This document shows positions 9,722-19,219 of a DNA stretch of 64,000 bases, piece by piece (position 1 is the stretch's first letter; every line of letters starts with the position of its first letter). The notes under the pieces were generated by a model. The model saw nothing but the letters and a program-made list of their open reading frames with translations, was not told the origin of the DNA and ran no database searches. A program made the translations under genes and the position numbers. The DNA comes from Providencia rettgeri. GTDB taxonomy: Bacteria > Pseudomonadota > Gammaproteobacteria > Enterobacterales > Enterobacteriaceae. Where the stretch lies: the NCBI RefSeq assembly GCF_041075285.1, contig NZ_CP163512.1, forward strand, positions 4,286,955-4,350,954, in the 5' to 3' direction.

Positions 9722-10477
9722 TTACTTATCAGACTGAGTTGGCTTACTTTGCGGAGTAGGCCGCTTTGGTCGATAAGGACGAGGTGCTTTTTTGCGTCGT
9801 AACCTAACGGGTTTTGCGCGAATAGCGGGCTCATAACTTGGATTATCTAATTCATTTTCTTCGCTACTTTCTTCCGTGTTTACCACTAATGGCGGCGGCT
9901 GTTTGTGGCCTTTCTTTTTCTTCAATTTCAGTAAGGTATTGGCTAAAACAAAGCCAATACACAGGGCGAATAAAATAAAAAACCGCAACACATTGGTGCT
10001 GTTATCTGCTTGCTGAATTTCTGCTGCCAGTAATTCGGTATCAATCGTTAAGCGCAAGTAGCCTTTAGGTTCTTTTGCACCTTGAATTGGAACAACTAAT
10101 TGATATTGAAAGTTTTGTAACGAAGAGTTGTCATCAATAGCGAGACGCTCTTTGACGGAGGTTGGCTCACCGACTTGGGTGATCAATGTACCACTTGCGG
10201 TATAGATACTGGCATCCAAAATATAGCGATCTTTTGCCACATTATTTAAATTGGCATTAATTCGTTCTAAATTAAAATCTTTGCTGCCGGGAACAATATA
10301 ATCAGATAAGCTGAAGGCAACTTGTTCGGCAAGCACATAAGTCAATTGTTTGAATTGCTCAATGCGGCTCTGATTTTGGCTATAGCCCAAATAGGAAATG
10401 CCGTGCATCAGTAAAGTTACCAGTGCAATACAGATAACAATAATGACGGTTTTATGTAGCCTGAAGGTGCGTTTCAT
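9722..10477 (-). CDS. smp: Smp/YtjB-family inner-membrane protein
   Basis: 251 residues. There are hydrophobic segments near the N-terminus (TVIIVICIALVTLLMHGISY) and at about 175-192 (FFILFALCIGFVLANTLL), with a periplasmic domain between. The cytoplasmic C-terminal tail is strongly basic and Pro-rich (RLRRKKAPRPYRPKRP). The position divergent from serB is the conserved enterobacterial place of smp (ytjB). Function is poorly understood; a role in membrane or envelope physiology is only inferred. Its 3' end nearly touches the tonB-like gene, which is convergent. Confidence 0.8.
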   Translation of the reverse strand: MKRTFRLHKTVIIVICIALVTLLMHGISYLGYSQNQSRIEQFKQLTYVLAEQVAFSLSDYIVPGSKDFNLERINANLNNVAKDRYILDASIYTASGTLITQVGEPTSVKERLAIDDNSSLQNFQYQLVVPIQGAKEPKGYLRLTIDTELLAAEIQQADNSTNVLRFFILFALCIGFVLANTLLKLKKKKGHKQPPPLVVNTEESSEENELDNPSYEPAIRAKPVRLRRKKAPRPYRPKRPTPQSKPTQSDK

Positions 10478-10669
10478 TGCTTTATTGGTGCTCTCGACTT
10501 ATGTTGAGTATAAAGGTCGCGTTATACTTCAAGTAATTGGGGGCTATATTCCGTTTTCGCGGTAAAAACTTAAGGTTATAAAGCCTTAAAGTTTAGTATA
10601 GTGGCTTCGTTCAGCTACTCGCAACTCATCATTATAAAAAAGTTATTTCGATTACAGGAGCTAATTTTC

Positions 10670-11647
10670 ATGTCAACGAGTTTGACCTATTGTTACTTAC
10701 CCGACGAGATCCAAAAATGGCCGGGCCTGCCCCTTTCTTTAAGCGGGGAAGAAGTAATGCCCCTTGACTATCGTGCAGGTGACAGTGGGTGGCTACTCTA
10801 TGGTCGCGGTTTAGATAAAGGGCGGATCAGTAATTTCCAACAACGTTTGGGGATTGCAATTGTGATTGTGTCTTCATGGCGCATTGATGATTACCAAGTC
10901 GTCAGGATCGCCGGCAGCATCACGCCAAGAATTAAAAAACTCGCTGATGAATGTTTATTAGACGTGGTGCCATTAGGTCAAATCCCGCGCCTGCGTTCGC
11001 CAGGGATCTTATTAATGGACATGGATTCCACCGCGATCCAAATTGAATGTATTGATGAAATTGCCCGCCTAGCAGGGGTTGGCGAACAAGTGGCAGAGGT
11101 CACTGAGCGTGCAATGCAAGGGGAGTTGGATTTTACCGAAAGCCTGCGTGCTCGAGTCACATTACTGGAAGGTGCAGATGCCACCATCTTAGATAACGTC
11201 TTAGAAAACCTGCCGTTAATGCCAGGATTAACGAACCTTGTTCGCAAACTGCAAGCGATGAACTGGCACATTGCCATCGCTTCAGGCGGATTTACGTTTT
11301 TTGCTGATAACCTAAAGCAAAAACTAAAATTGGTTGCGGCAGTGGCTAACCAACTAGAAGTGAAAAACGGTAAGCTAACTGGGAAAGTTAAAGGGCCAAT
11401 TGTTGATGCGAAATATAAAGCACAAACCTTGGTAAAACTGGCGGAAAAATTAGAAATCCCGATAGAGCAAACGGTGGCAATTGGTGATGGTGCCAATGAT
11501 CTAAAAATGATCCGTAAAGCGGGGCTGGGGATCGCATATCATGCGAAACCAAAGGTATACGCTAGGGCTAAGGTGGCTATCCGTCATGCGGATCTCATGG
11601 GGGTGATGTGTGTGTTAAGTGGTGGCTTGAAGCACGAAGAACGCTAA
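10670..11647 (+). CDS. serB: Phosphoserine phosphatase
   Basis: 325 residues. It catalyses the last step of serine biosynthesis, phosphoserine to serine. HAD motifs are visible: the nucleophile motif MDMDSTAIQIE, the motif IASGGFTFF, and the C-terminal metal-binding motif AIGDGANDL. The N-terminal LPLSLSGEEVMPLDY is typical of enterobacterial SerB. I chose the ATG at 10670 over an upstream in-frame codon at 10601 because CAGGAG lies 9 nt before it and the length fits the family (about 322). The stop codon is shared with the start of an ERIC element. radA and nadR follow, as in E. coli. Confidence 0.96.
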   Translation: MSTSLTYCYLPDEIQKWPGLPLSLSGEEVMPLDYRAGDSGWLLYGRGLDKGRISNFQQRLGIAIVIVSSWRIDDYQVVRIAGSITPRIKKLADECLLDVVPLGQIPRLRSPGILLMDMDSTAIQIECIDEIARLAGVGEQVAEVTERAMQGELDFTESLRARVTLLEGADATILDNVLENLPLMPGLTNLVRKLQAMNWHIAIASGGFTFFADNLKQKLKLVAAVANQLEVKNGKLTGKVKGPIVDAKYKAQTLVKLAEKLEIPIEQTVAIGDGANDLKMIRKAGLGIAYHAKPKVYARAKVAIRHADLMGVMCVLSGGLKHEER

Positions 11648-11772
11648 TATTCTTCATATTTCACGCTGTGGCGGTGTTGGCTTCGCTCGGCTGCTTGGGT
11701 CACATACTTGTGTATGCTCCCCAAGACATCCTCCCTTGCCGCCTTGCCACAACGCGAACTATTTTGAATATT
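11646..11772. repeat. ERIC (IRU) element, full length, after serB
   Basis: 127 bp, the standard ERIC length. The outer ends are inverted (AATATTCTTCATATTTC against GAACTATTTTGAATATT) and the centre has the ERIC palindrome around CACATACTTGTGTATGCTCC. It begins with the last two bases of the serB stop codon. It would form a long hairpin in the serB transcript. Confidence 0.85.
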
Positions 11773-11774
11773 AA

Positions 11775-11816
11775 TTAAAATTAAAATTAAAATTAAAATT
11801 AAAATTAAAATTAAAA
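11775..11816. repeat. Seven perfect tandem copies of the hexamer TTAAAA
   Basis: Seven uninterrupted TTAAAA units, with partial units on both sides, follow the ERIC end directly and finish about 76 bp before the radA start codon. Such a short repeat can change length by slippage and would shift spacing in the radA upstream region. Confidence 0.9.
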
Positions 11817-11892
11817 TTTAAGGTTTCAAGAACATTCAGAATATTGTAGTTAGTCGGTTGTAAAACAGAATAATTTTAACGAGGAGTTTGGT

Positions 11893-13278
11893 GTGGCGAA
11901 AGGGGTAAAAAGGGCGTTTGTCTGTAATGAATGCGGGGCGGATTATCCGCGCTGGCAGGGGCAATGCAGTGCTTGCCACGCATGGAATACCATTACGGAA
12001 GTGCGTCTCGCCTCAGCAAGCTCGACCTCTCGTAATGACCGTTTAACGGGGTATGCAGGAAATGCGGCGGGGGTGAGTAAGGTTCAGAAACTCTCTGATA
12101 TTAGCCTTGAAGAGCTGCCTCGCTTTACCACCGGCTTTAAAGAATTTGATCGTGTATTGGGGGGTGGGGTTGTACCGGGAAGCGCCATTCTTATTGGGGG
12201 GAATCCGGGGGCGGGTAAAAGTACCTTATTGCTGCAAACCATGTGCTTGTTATCTCGTGAAATGAAAACCTTGTATGTCACAGGGGAAGAATCACTGCAA
12301 CAAGTTGCGATGCGTGCCCATCGACTCGGGTTACCAACAGACTCGCTCAATATGCTCTCTGAAACCAGCATCGAGCAAATCTGCTTAACTGCTGAGCAAG
12401 AACAACCGAAATTAATGGTCATCGACTCCATCCAAGTTATGCATATGGCAGATATCCAATCTTCACCGGGGAGCGTCGCACAAGTACGTGAAACGGCAGC
12501 TTATTTGACGCGGTTTGCTAAAACTCGTGGTGTCGCCATCATTATGGTGGGCCATGTGACAAAAGACGGTTCATTGGCAGGGCCTAAAGTCCTCGAACAC
12601 TGTATTGACTGCTCGATTATGTTAGATGGCGATGCAGATAACCGCTTTCGCACTCTGCGCAGCCACAAAAACCGTTTTGGGGCAGTAAATGAATTAGGGG
12701 TTTTTGCGATGACAGAGCAAGGCCTCAAAGAAGTGAGCAATCCCTCCGCAATTTTCTTAAGTCGCGGTGATGAAATTACCTCGGGAAGCTCTGTGATGGT
12801 GGTGTGGGAAGGTACGCGCCCCTTGCTGGTGGAAATTCAAGCATTAGTTGATCACTCAATGATGTCGAATCCACGTCGTGTTGCCGTCGGTTTAGAACAA
12901 AACCGTTTGGCGATTTTATTGGCGGTGCTGCATCGTCACGGTGGCTTACAAATGTCGGATCAGGATGTGTTCGTGAATGTCGTTGGGGGCGTAAAAGTCA
13001 CTGAAACCAGTGCTGATCTTGCTTTATTGCTCTCCCTAGTGTCCAGTTTTCGTGATCGCCCATTACCACGCGACCTTGTCGTCTTTGGTGAGGTCGGGCT
13101 GGCAGGGGAAATTCGGCCAGTACCGAGTGGGCAGGAGCGTATTTCTGAGGCGGCAAAACATGGTTTTAAACGGGCAATTGTCCCCTATGCTAATATGCCC
13201 AAAAAATCTCCGCCTGATATGAAAGTGTATGGAGTGAAGAAATTAGCGGATGCATTAAGTATTTTGGATGAGCTATAA
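11893..13278 (+). CDS. radA: DNA repair / branch-migration protein RadA
   Basis: 461 residues, matching the family length. An N-terminal zinc finger (CNEC then CSAC, residues 10-30) is followed by the RecA-like ATPase with Walker A GGNPGAGKST, the RadA-specific KNRFG motif (in HKNRFGAVNELG), and a C-terminal Lon-protease-like domain. RadA processes recombination intermediates. The GTG start at 11893 is preceded by GAGGAG about 6 nt upstream. nadR follows after 24 nt with its own ribosome-binding site, so the two are probably co-transcribed. Confidence 0.96.
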   Translation: MAKGVKRAFVCNECGADYPRWQGQCSACHAWNTITEVRLASASSTSRNDRLTGYAGNAAGVSKVQKLSDISLEELPRFTTGFKEFDRVLGGGVVPGSAILIGGNPGAGKSTLLLQTMCLLSREMKTLYVTGEESLQQVAMRAHRLGLPTDSLNMLSETSIEQICLTAEQEQPKLMVIDSIQVMHMADIQSSPGSVAQVRETAAYLTRFAKTRGVAIIMVGHVTKDGSLAGPKVLEHCIDCSIMLDGDADNRFRTLRSHKNRFGAVNELGVFAMTEQGLKEVSNPSAIFLSRGDEITSGSSVMVVWEGTRPLLVEIQALVDHSMMSNPRRVAVGLEQNRLAILLAVLHRHGGLQMSDQDVFVNVVGGVKVTETSADLALLLSLVSSFRDRPLPRDLVVFGEVGLAGEIRPVPSGQERISEAAKHGFKRAIVPYANMPKKSPPDMKVYGVKKLADALSILDEL

Positions 13279-13302
13279 CAACTTGAATCAAAAGGAAAAA
13301 TT

Positions 13303-14538
13303 ATGGCTGAATTTGAATATCTAAAAAACGCGATCAAACGAGCGGGCTATACGCTTCAACAGGTTGCGGATGCGACAGATATGACCAAAGGCTATCTCAG
13401 CCAGTTGATTAATGACAAAATTAAAAGCCCAAGCGCCCAAAAGATTGCAGCGCTCCACCGCTTTCTTGGGTTGGAATTTCCCAACCAACCAAAAACTATC
13501 GGGGTGGTTTTTGGTAAGTTTTATCCATTACATACAGGGCATATCTACCTGATCCAGCGGGCATGTAGCCAAGTAGACGAACTGCACGTAATTTTGTGCC
13601 ATGACGAGCCACGGGATAAAGAACTGTTCGTTAACAGCTCTATGTCTCAGCAACCGACGGTGAGCGACCGATTACGTTGGTTGCTGCAAACCTTTAAATA
13701 CCAAAAAAATATTCATATTCACTCATTTGATGAGAAAGGCATTGAGCCTTATCCACACGGTTGGCAAGTGTGGAGTGATGGGATGAAAGGCTTTTTGAAA
13801 AAGCACAACATTAATCCAAGTTTTATCTATTCAGGGGAAGCGAACGATGCCCCGCGCTACAAAAAATATTTGGGTATTGAAACGATCCTTATTGATCCTG
13901 AGCGCACATTTATGAATATCAGTGGTAACCAGATCCGCCAAGCGCCATTTCGTTACTGGGAATATATCCCGACGGAAGTGAAGCCATTTTTCGTGCGAAA
14001 AGTGGCGATTTTAGGTGGTGAATCCAGCGGTAAGTCCACACTAGTCAATAAGTTAGCCAATATTTTTAACACCTCCAGTGCATGGGAATATGGTCGAGAC
14101 TATGTTTTCAGCCATTTAGGGGGTGACGAAATGGCACTGCAATATTCTGACTATGACAAAATCGCTTTAGGCCATGCACAATATATTGATTTTGCAGTTA
14201 AATATGCAAATAAAGTAGCGTTTATTGATACGGACTTCGTGACCACTCAGGCCTTCTGCTTACGTTATGAAGGCAAGGAGCATCCATTCGTTCAGGCACT
14301 GATTGATGAGTATCGATTTGATTTGGTGATAGTGCTTGAGAATAATACGCCATGGGTTGCCGATGGCTTGAGAAGCTTAGGCAGTGATAAAGACCGAAAA
14401 GCGTTCCAGAACCTACTCATTGAAATGCTTAAGAAAAATAATATTGAGTTTGTTCGAGTGGAGTCATCGGACTACGATACCCGTTTCTTAGAATGTGTCA
14501 CCCTTGTTCAGCAGCTATTAATGTTGGATGACTTATAA
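13303..14538 (+). CDS. nadR: NadR: NAD-dependent repressor, NMN adenylyltransferase and ribosylnicotinamide kinase
   Basis: 411 residues with three domains in order. There is an N-terminal helix-turn-helix (YTLQQVADATDMTKGYLSQL, residues 16-35), an NMN adenylyltransferase domain with the GKFYPLHTGH nucleotide motif (about residue 70), and a kinase domain with Walker A GGESSGKST (about 240). The protein represses NAD biosynthesis genes and salvages nicotinamide riboside. The start follows AAAGGAAAA. The 3' side carries a duplicated terminator hairpin with a repeat element between the copies, convergent with ettA. Confidence 0.95.
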   Translation: MAEFEYLKNAIKRAGYTLQQVADATDMTKGYLSQLINDKIKSPSAQKIAALHRFLGLEFPNQPKTIGVVFGKFYPLHTGHIYLIQRACSQVDELHVILCHDEPRDKELFVNSSMSQQPTVSDRLRWLLQTFKYQKNIHIHSFDEKGIEPYPHGWQVWSDGMKGFLKKHNINPSFIYSGEANDAPRYKKYLGIETILIDPERTFMNISGNQIRQAPFRYWEYIPTEVKPFFVRKVAILGGESSGKSTLVNKLANIFNTSSAWEYGRDYVFSHLGGDEMALQYSDYDKIALGHAQYIDFAVKYANKVAFIDTDFVTTQAFCLRYEGKEHPFVQALIDEYRFDLVIVLENNTPWVADGLRSLGSDKDRKAFQNLLIEMLKKNNIEFVRVESSDYDTRFLECVTLVQQLLMLDDL

Positions 14539-14553
14539 CAGTACACAATAAAA

Positions 14554-14736
14554 AACGGCATCTGATGATGCCGTTCAGACTGCTGACAAACATAACATGT
14601 TTGGCGGCAGGTTGGATAGGTTTTGAAAAAACAAGGAAAATCAATATATTGATTTTCGCCTGATAACACAAAGTGGGAAAAACCACGCTTTTATCCCACT
14701 TTGTCAACAACCTCAACGGCATCTGATGATGCCGTT
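14554..14736. terminator. Duplicated nadR/ettA terminator hairpin flanking a 139-bp repeat
   Basis: An identical 22-bp hairpin (stem AACGGCATC/GATGCCGTT) occurs at 14554-14575 and 14715-14736. Only the left copy keeps a U-run, and only for minus-strand (ettA) transcription, where it is followed by six T. The interval between the copies is exactly a repeat element seen elsewhere in the window. Confidence 0.8.
14576..14714. repeat. Terminator-associated repeat element, copy 1
   Basis: A 139-bp non-coding element. Imperfect inverted ends (AGACTGCTGAC and GTCAACAACCTC) enclose three internal palindromes: AAACAT/ATGTTT, AAAATCAATA/TATTGATTTT, and ACAAAGTGGGA/TCCCACTTTGT. Copies with the same parts occur at 23034-23174 (reversed), 29887-30027 and 60143-60282. 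No coding capacity. Confidence 0.85.
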
Positions 14737-14747
14737 CTGAGCATATT

Positions 14748-16415
14748 TTACTTCGTCATTCTTTTGTACTTCATTCGATGCGGCTGAAGGGCTTCCGCGC
14801 CTAAAGTACGTTTCTTATAATCTTCATATTCAGAGAAGTTACCTTCGAAGAACGTGATGTTACCTTCATCTTGGTAATCAATGATATGGGTTGCGATACG
14901 GTCAAGGAACCAACGGTCATGGGAGATAACCATTGCACAGCCCGGGAACTCTAACAGCGCGTTTTCTAACGCACGTAAGGTTTCTACGTCTAGGTCGTTG
15001 GTTGGTTCATCGAGTAACAGCACGTTTCCGCCCACTTGCAACAGTTTTGCTAAGTGTAAGCGGCCTCGTTCACCACCGGATAACTCACCAACGCGTTTAC
15101 CTTGGTCAACGCCTTTAAAGTTAAAGCGGCCAACGTAAGCGCGGCTTGGGATCTCAAAGTTACCGATACGCATGATGTCTTGCCCGTTGGAAATCTCTTC
15201 CCACACGGTTTTGCTGTCATCCATTGAATCACGGAATTGGTCAACCGAGGCAATTTTTACTGTTTCACCCACGGTGATTGTTCCTGAATCAGGTTGCTCT
15301 TGACCTGAAATCATACGGAATAGGGTTGATTTACCCGCACCATTTGGACCAATGATCCCGACAATTGCCCCTTTAGGAATGGAGAAACTTAGGTTATCAA
15401 TTAATACGCGGTCACCATAAGATTTACTTAGGTTTTCCACCTCGATCACTTTATCACCTAAACGCGGTCCAGGTGGGATAAAGAGTTCGCTAGTTTCATT
15501 ACGTTTTTGGTATTCAACGCTATTAAGTTCTTCAAAGCGAGCCAGACGAGCCTTTCCTTTCGATTGACGGCCTTTAGGATTTTGGCGGATCCACTCAAGC
15601 TCTTTCTCGATAGACTTACGGCGAGCCGCTTCGGTTGATGCTTCTTGCGCCAGACGCTGATCTTTTTGCTCAAGCCATGAAGAGTAGTTGCCTTCCCATG
15701 GAATACCTTCACCACGGTCAAGTTCGAGGATCCAACCTGCAACGTTATCTAAGAAGTAACGGTCGTGCGTGATAGCCACAACAGTACCTTCGTAGTCATG
15801 TAAGAAGCGCTCTAACCAAGCAACGGATTCCGCATCCAAGTGGTTGGTTGGCTCATCAAGTAACAACATATCGGGTTTTTCTAGCAACAGACGGCAGATA
15901 GCCACACGGCGGCGTTCCCCCCCTGAGAGGTTTTCGATTTTTGCATCCCAAGGTGGCAGACGCAGGGCATCAGCAGCACGTTCCAGTTGGTTATCTAAAT
16001 TGTGACCATCATGCGCAGAAATAATCGCTTCTAACTCGCCCTGTTCTTTGGCCAACTTATCGAAATCGGCCCCTTCTTCTGCATAGGCTGCGTAAACTTC
16101 GTCTAAACGTGTTAATGCACGTTTAACTTCACCAACCGCTTCTTCAACCGCTTCGCGCACAGTGTGCTCAAGGTTCAGTTTCGGCTCCTGGGGGAGATAG
16201 CCAATTTTTAAGCCCGGTTGTGGGCGAGCTTCACCTTCGATATCGGTATCAATACCCGCCATAATGCGCAGTAATGTTGATTTACCTGCGCCGTTGAGAC
16301 CTAAAACACCGATCTTAGCCCCCGGGAAGAAGCTCAGAGAGATATTTTTTAAAATATGACGTTTCGGTGGAACAATTTTTCCAACCCGATACATACTATA
16401 AACGAATTGAGCCAA
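14748..16415 (-). CDS. ettA: Energy-dependent translational throttle protein EttA (ABC-F ATPase)
   Basis: 555 residues from a TTG start at 16415, which gives MAQFVYSMYRVGK, the conserved family N-terminus and length. Upstream in-frame codons exist but would add about 43 unrelated residues. It has two ABC-F ATPase domains (Walker A GLNGAGKST near residue 40 and GPNGAGKST near 360; signatures LSGGERRR and LSGGERGR; Walker B LLLDEPTNHLD and LLLDEPTNDLD) separated by the P-site tRNA interaction motif region. EttA binds the ribosomal E site and gates elongation with the ATP/ADP ratio. Confidence 0.95.
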   Translation of the reverse strand: MAQFVYSMYRVGKIVPPKRHILKNISLSFFPGAKIGVLGLNGAGKSTLLRIMAGIDTDIEGEARPQPGLKIGYLPQEPKLNLEHTVREAVEEAVGEVKRALTRLDEVYAAYAEEGADFDKLAKEQGELEAIISAHDGHNLDNQLERAADALRLPPWDAKIENLSGGERRRVAICRLLLEKPDMLLLDEPTNHLDAESVAWLERFLHDYEGTVVAITHDRYFLDNVAGWILELDRGEGIPWEGNYSSWLEQKDQRLAQEASTEAARRKSIEKELEWIRQNPKGRQSKGKARLARFEELNSVEYQKRNETSELFIPPGPRLGDKVIEVENLSKSYGDRVLIDNLSFSIPKGAIVGIIGPNGAGKSTLFRMISGQEQPDSGTITVGETVKIASVDQFRDSMDDSKTVWEEISNGQDIMRIGNFEIPSRAYVGRFNFKGVDQGKRVGELSGGERGRLHLAKLLQVGGNVLLLDEPTNDLDVETLRALENALLEFPGCAMVISHDRWFLDRIATHIIDYQDEGNITFFEGNFSEYEDYKKRTLGAEALQPHRMKYKRMTK

Positions 16416-16752
16416 GTTATTTACCTTTTGTTTTATAAAGGGAATTTTAATTTTATGCAGTTTTCTGTGTTTTAGGGGGAAATTCACCAAAAGACAGAGG
16501 AAAACGGCGATAAATTGTTTGTCCTGAACTATACCTGATTGCACATGGGATGGTCTAGGCTATCGACGCTAAGAAGGAAGTAAAAGCACAGTTAATCTAA
16601 AGTAAAAGACTGTAAAATAGGTAAATTCAAGAACTCTCCGCTATTGCTCGATAAAAACTTTCGGTAGCATTAACATTATTGATATATGTTTAATGTATAG
16701 GTTAAGGTTTTGCCTATATTTTGACTTTAGTTTAGCGATGGAGCGAGTGGAT

Positions 16753-18666
16753 ATGAAACGTTGGTTAGCAGCAGTTCCAGTGACTATGATGCTGGTTTCT
16801 AGCACCGTGTGGGCGGATTCTCTTCAGTCACAACGGGAACGGTATCAGGCGATTAAAACCGCTTGGGATGCAAATAAAATGGATGAAGTGGAGCGCTTAT
16901 TACCGACGTTACATGATTATCCTCTTTACCCTTATTTGGCTTACCGTGAGTTGACGCAAGATCTTGATATTATTTCACCTCGTCAAGTTCAGGAGTTTAT
17001 TAACGCTTATCCAACGCTACCTGTTGCCAAGAATTTAAAAACACGTTTTGTGAATGAACTTGCTCGCCGCCAAGAGTGGAAATCACTGCTTGAATTTAGT
17101 CCTGAGGTGCCAAAACCCGCTGAAGCCCAATGTAATTTCTACTTCGCAAACTGGGCGGTTGGAAATAAACAAGTGGCTTGGCAAGGTGCAGAAAAAGCTT
17201 GGTTAAATGGTCATTCAATGCCAGCTGCTTGTGATAAATTATTTAACGAATGGGAAAAAGCGGGCTATTTAAGTGCAGAAATGGTGCTTGAGCGTATCAA
17301 CCTTGCCATTAAAGAAGGCAACCCATCGATTGCGAGTTATTTAGCAAAACGTTTACCACCAAGCTATAAAACCATTGGAGATGCACTGGTTAAATTGCAA
17401 AACGACCCAGCTTCTGTTGTTTCATTTGCTAAAACAGTGACCCCAACTGACTTCACTCGCCAAGCGACCATCGCCGCATTTAACCGCTATGCACGCCAAT
17501 CACCAGATGCCGCACGTGCCGTATTAAGTCGCGTTAGTTCAGTACAAAAAATGAATATGGCAGAAAGCCAACTGCTAAAAGACAGCATTGCATGGCAGTA
17601 TATGGGAGACGTGACTCCTGAGCAGGCGCAATGGCGCGATGAAACTATTCAGGAAAGTCATTCTGCCTCTTTGAAAGAGCGCCGTGTTCGTCTAGCTTTA
17701 GGGGCAGGGGACAAAAGAGGTGTTGCATCATGGTTGAAACAGTTGCCAGCGGAAGTGAAGAATAAAGAAGAATGGCAATATTGGCAGGCTATCACATTAA
17801 TTGACGCAGGGAAAAAAGCGGAAGGTGAAACGCTACTTCGTCAATTAACTGAAAAGCGTGGTTTTTACCCAATGGTTGCTGCGCAAGTGTTAGAGATTGA
17901 CTACCCTGTTTTAGTGAAAAGTGCAGTTAAACCTGATGCGAGTATCAGCCAACTGCCTGAAGTTCAGCGTGTACGTGAATTAATGTATTGGGAAATGGAT
18001 AACCTCGCCCGTTCTGAATGGGTGAGTCTAGTGGCCTCACTACCTGCCAACCAGCAAGAGCAATTAGCTCGTTATGCGTTTGATAACCAATGGGCAGATC
18101 TTAGTGTGCAAGCGACAATCACCGCAAAACTGTGGGATCATCTGGAAGAACGCTTCCCATTAGCATGGGATAAAGAGTTTAGTTTGTATACCAAATCAAA
18201 GGATATACAAAAAAGTTATGCCATGGCGATCGCCCGTCAAGAAAGTGCATGGAATCCGCAAGCGCGCTCACCAGTGGGGGCAACAGGTTTGATGCAGTTA
18301 ATGCCGGCAACCGCAAAACATACAGCACAGAAGCAGGGTATTAATTATGTGAATACCAGTCAGTTAACCAATCCAATAATGAATATTGAACTGGGAACTG
18401 CTTATCTGGAAGATGTATACCAGCAATTTGGCAATAACCGGATTTTAGCCAGCGCTGCCTACAATGCGGGACCGTCCCGTGTGACACGTTGGCTAGGAAA
18501 CAGTGGCGGTCGTATTGATGCCGTGGCATTTGTAGAAAGTATTCCGTTCTCAGAAACCCGTGGCTACGTGAAAAACGTGTTGTCATATGACTTATTCTAT
18601 CGACACTTTATGGGGCAGAAAAACAACAAGGTGCTTCTCCCGAACGAATGGAATATGAAGTACTAA
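16753..18666 (+). CDS. slt: Soluble lytic murein transglycosylase Slt70
   Basis: 637 residues from the ATG at 16753 (GGAG 9 nt upstream). This start gives a clean signal peptide, MKRWLAAVP...VSSTVWA, while the longer frame from 16693 does not. A long alpha-superhelical U/L domain is followed by the lysozyme-like SLT domain, with catalytic Glu at about residue 497 (ARQESAWNP), GLMQLMPATA and AAYNAGPSR. The enzyme cleaves peptidoglycan to anhydromuropeptides in the periplasm. The stop codon overlaps the start of an ERIC element, and trpR follows. Confidence 0.95.
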   Translation: MKRWLAAVPVTMMLVSSTVWADSLQSQRERYQAIKTAWDANKMDEVERLLPTLHDYPLYPYLAYRELTQDLDIISPRQVQEFINAYPTLPVAKNLKTRFVNELARRQEWKSLLEFSPEVPKPAEAQCNFYFANWAVGNKQVAWQGAEKAWLNGHSMPAACDKLFNEWEKAGYLSAEMVLERINLAIKEGNPSIASYLAKRLPPSYKTIGDALVKLQNDPASVVSFAKTVTPTDFTRQATIAAFNRYARQSPDAARAVLSRVSSVQKMNMAESQLLKDSIAWQYMGDVTPEQAQWRDETIQESHSASLKERRVRLALGAGDKRGVASWLKQLPAEVKNKEEWQYWQAITLIDAGKKAEGETLLRQLTEKRGFYPMVAAQVLEIDYPVLVKSAVKPDASISQLPEVQRVRELMYWEMDNLARSEWVSLVASLPANQQEQLARYAFDNQWADLSVQATITAKLWDHLEERFPLAWDKEFSLYTKSKDIQKSYAMAIARQESAWNPQARSPVGATGLMQLMPATAKHTAQKQGINYVNTSQLTNPIMNIELGTAYLEDVYQQFGNNRILASAAYNAGPSRVTRWLGNSGGRIDAVAFVESIPFSETRGYVKNVLSYDLFYRHFMGQKNNKVLLPNEWNMKY

Positions 18667-18797
18667 TACGCGTCATATTTTGGGGTGTGGCGTTGTTGAC
18701 TGCACTTAGCGACTCGGGGCACAGACTTTTTTGTATGCCCCGAGCTATCCTCGCTGGTCGCTTAGTCACAACTCAAACTATTTAGTGTTAACGTATT
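18665..18797. repeat. ERIC (IRU) element between slt and trpR
   Basis: 133 bp with inverted ends (AATACGCGTCATATTTTGG against AAACTATTTAGTGTTAACG) and the central ERIC palindrome around CACAGACTTTTTTGTATG. It begins with the last two bases of the slt TAA stop codon. Confidence 0.8.
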
Positions 18798-18870
18798 AAT
18801 ATAGTAACTAAATGGATTTTTTTTGTTTTGTGTTTGGTTGATGATTTTTAGTTATAGTGTGTTATTATTT

Positions 18871-18889
18871 GTACTAGTTAAATAGTATG
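18871..18889 (+). promoter_or_regulatory. trp operator of trpR (autoregulation)
   Basis: GTACTAGTTAAATAGTATG matches the trp operator core (ACTAGTTAACTAGT) with one central change, 12 bp before the trpR start. In E. coli trpR represses itself through such a site. Confidence 0.8.
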
Positions 18890-18901
18890 GGTGGATAAAC
18901 G

Positions 18902-19219
18902 ATGACGGCAAATCAACAACACGACCCAGCGCTGACAGCCGATGAAAACGCTGACTGGCTGCGCTTTGTGAATTTATTACAATTGGCATTCGAACAAGAT
19001 ATTCATCTGCCAGTTCTTCAGTTATTGCTAACCCCTGATGAACGCACAGCATTGGCGACCCGAGTTAAAATCGTGCAAGAACTAATGCGCGGCGAAATGA
19101 GCCAAAGAGAGCTGAAAAATGAGCTGGGAGTGGGGATCGCGACGATTACGCGAGGGTCAAATAGTTTGAAGTCAGCGCCTATTCCGGTGAAGGAGTGGCT
19201 TGAGTCTCAGCTTCTCTAA
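18902..19219 (+). CDS. trpR: Trp operon repressor TrpR
   Basis: 105 residues, all-helical. It has the TrpR-specific [20 protein letters not shown] segment and the helix-turn-helix [20 protein letters not shown] (residues about 68-87). It binds tryptophan and represses trp operon, aroH and its own promoter; a trp operator is present upstream. The stop codon is followed at once by an ERIC element and an ERIC-derived array. Confidence 0.96.
   Translation: MTANQQHDPALTADENADWLRFVNLLQLAFEQDIHLPVLQLLLTPDERTALATRVKIVQELMRGEMSQRELKNELGVGIATITRGSNSLKSAPIPVKEWLESQLL

Noticed and set aside
14498..14722. Small minus-strand frame across repeat copy 1
   Set aside because: It translates the hairpins and repeat; the same frame is broken in other copies, so it is not a gene.
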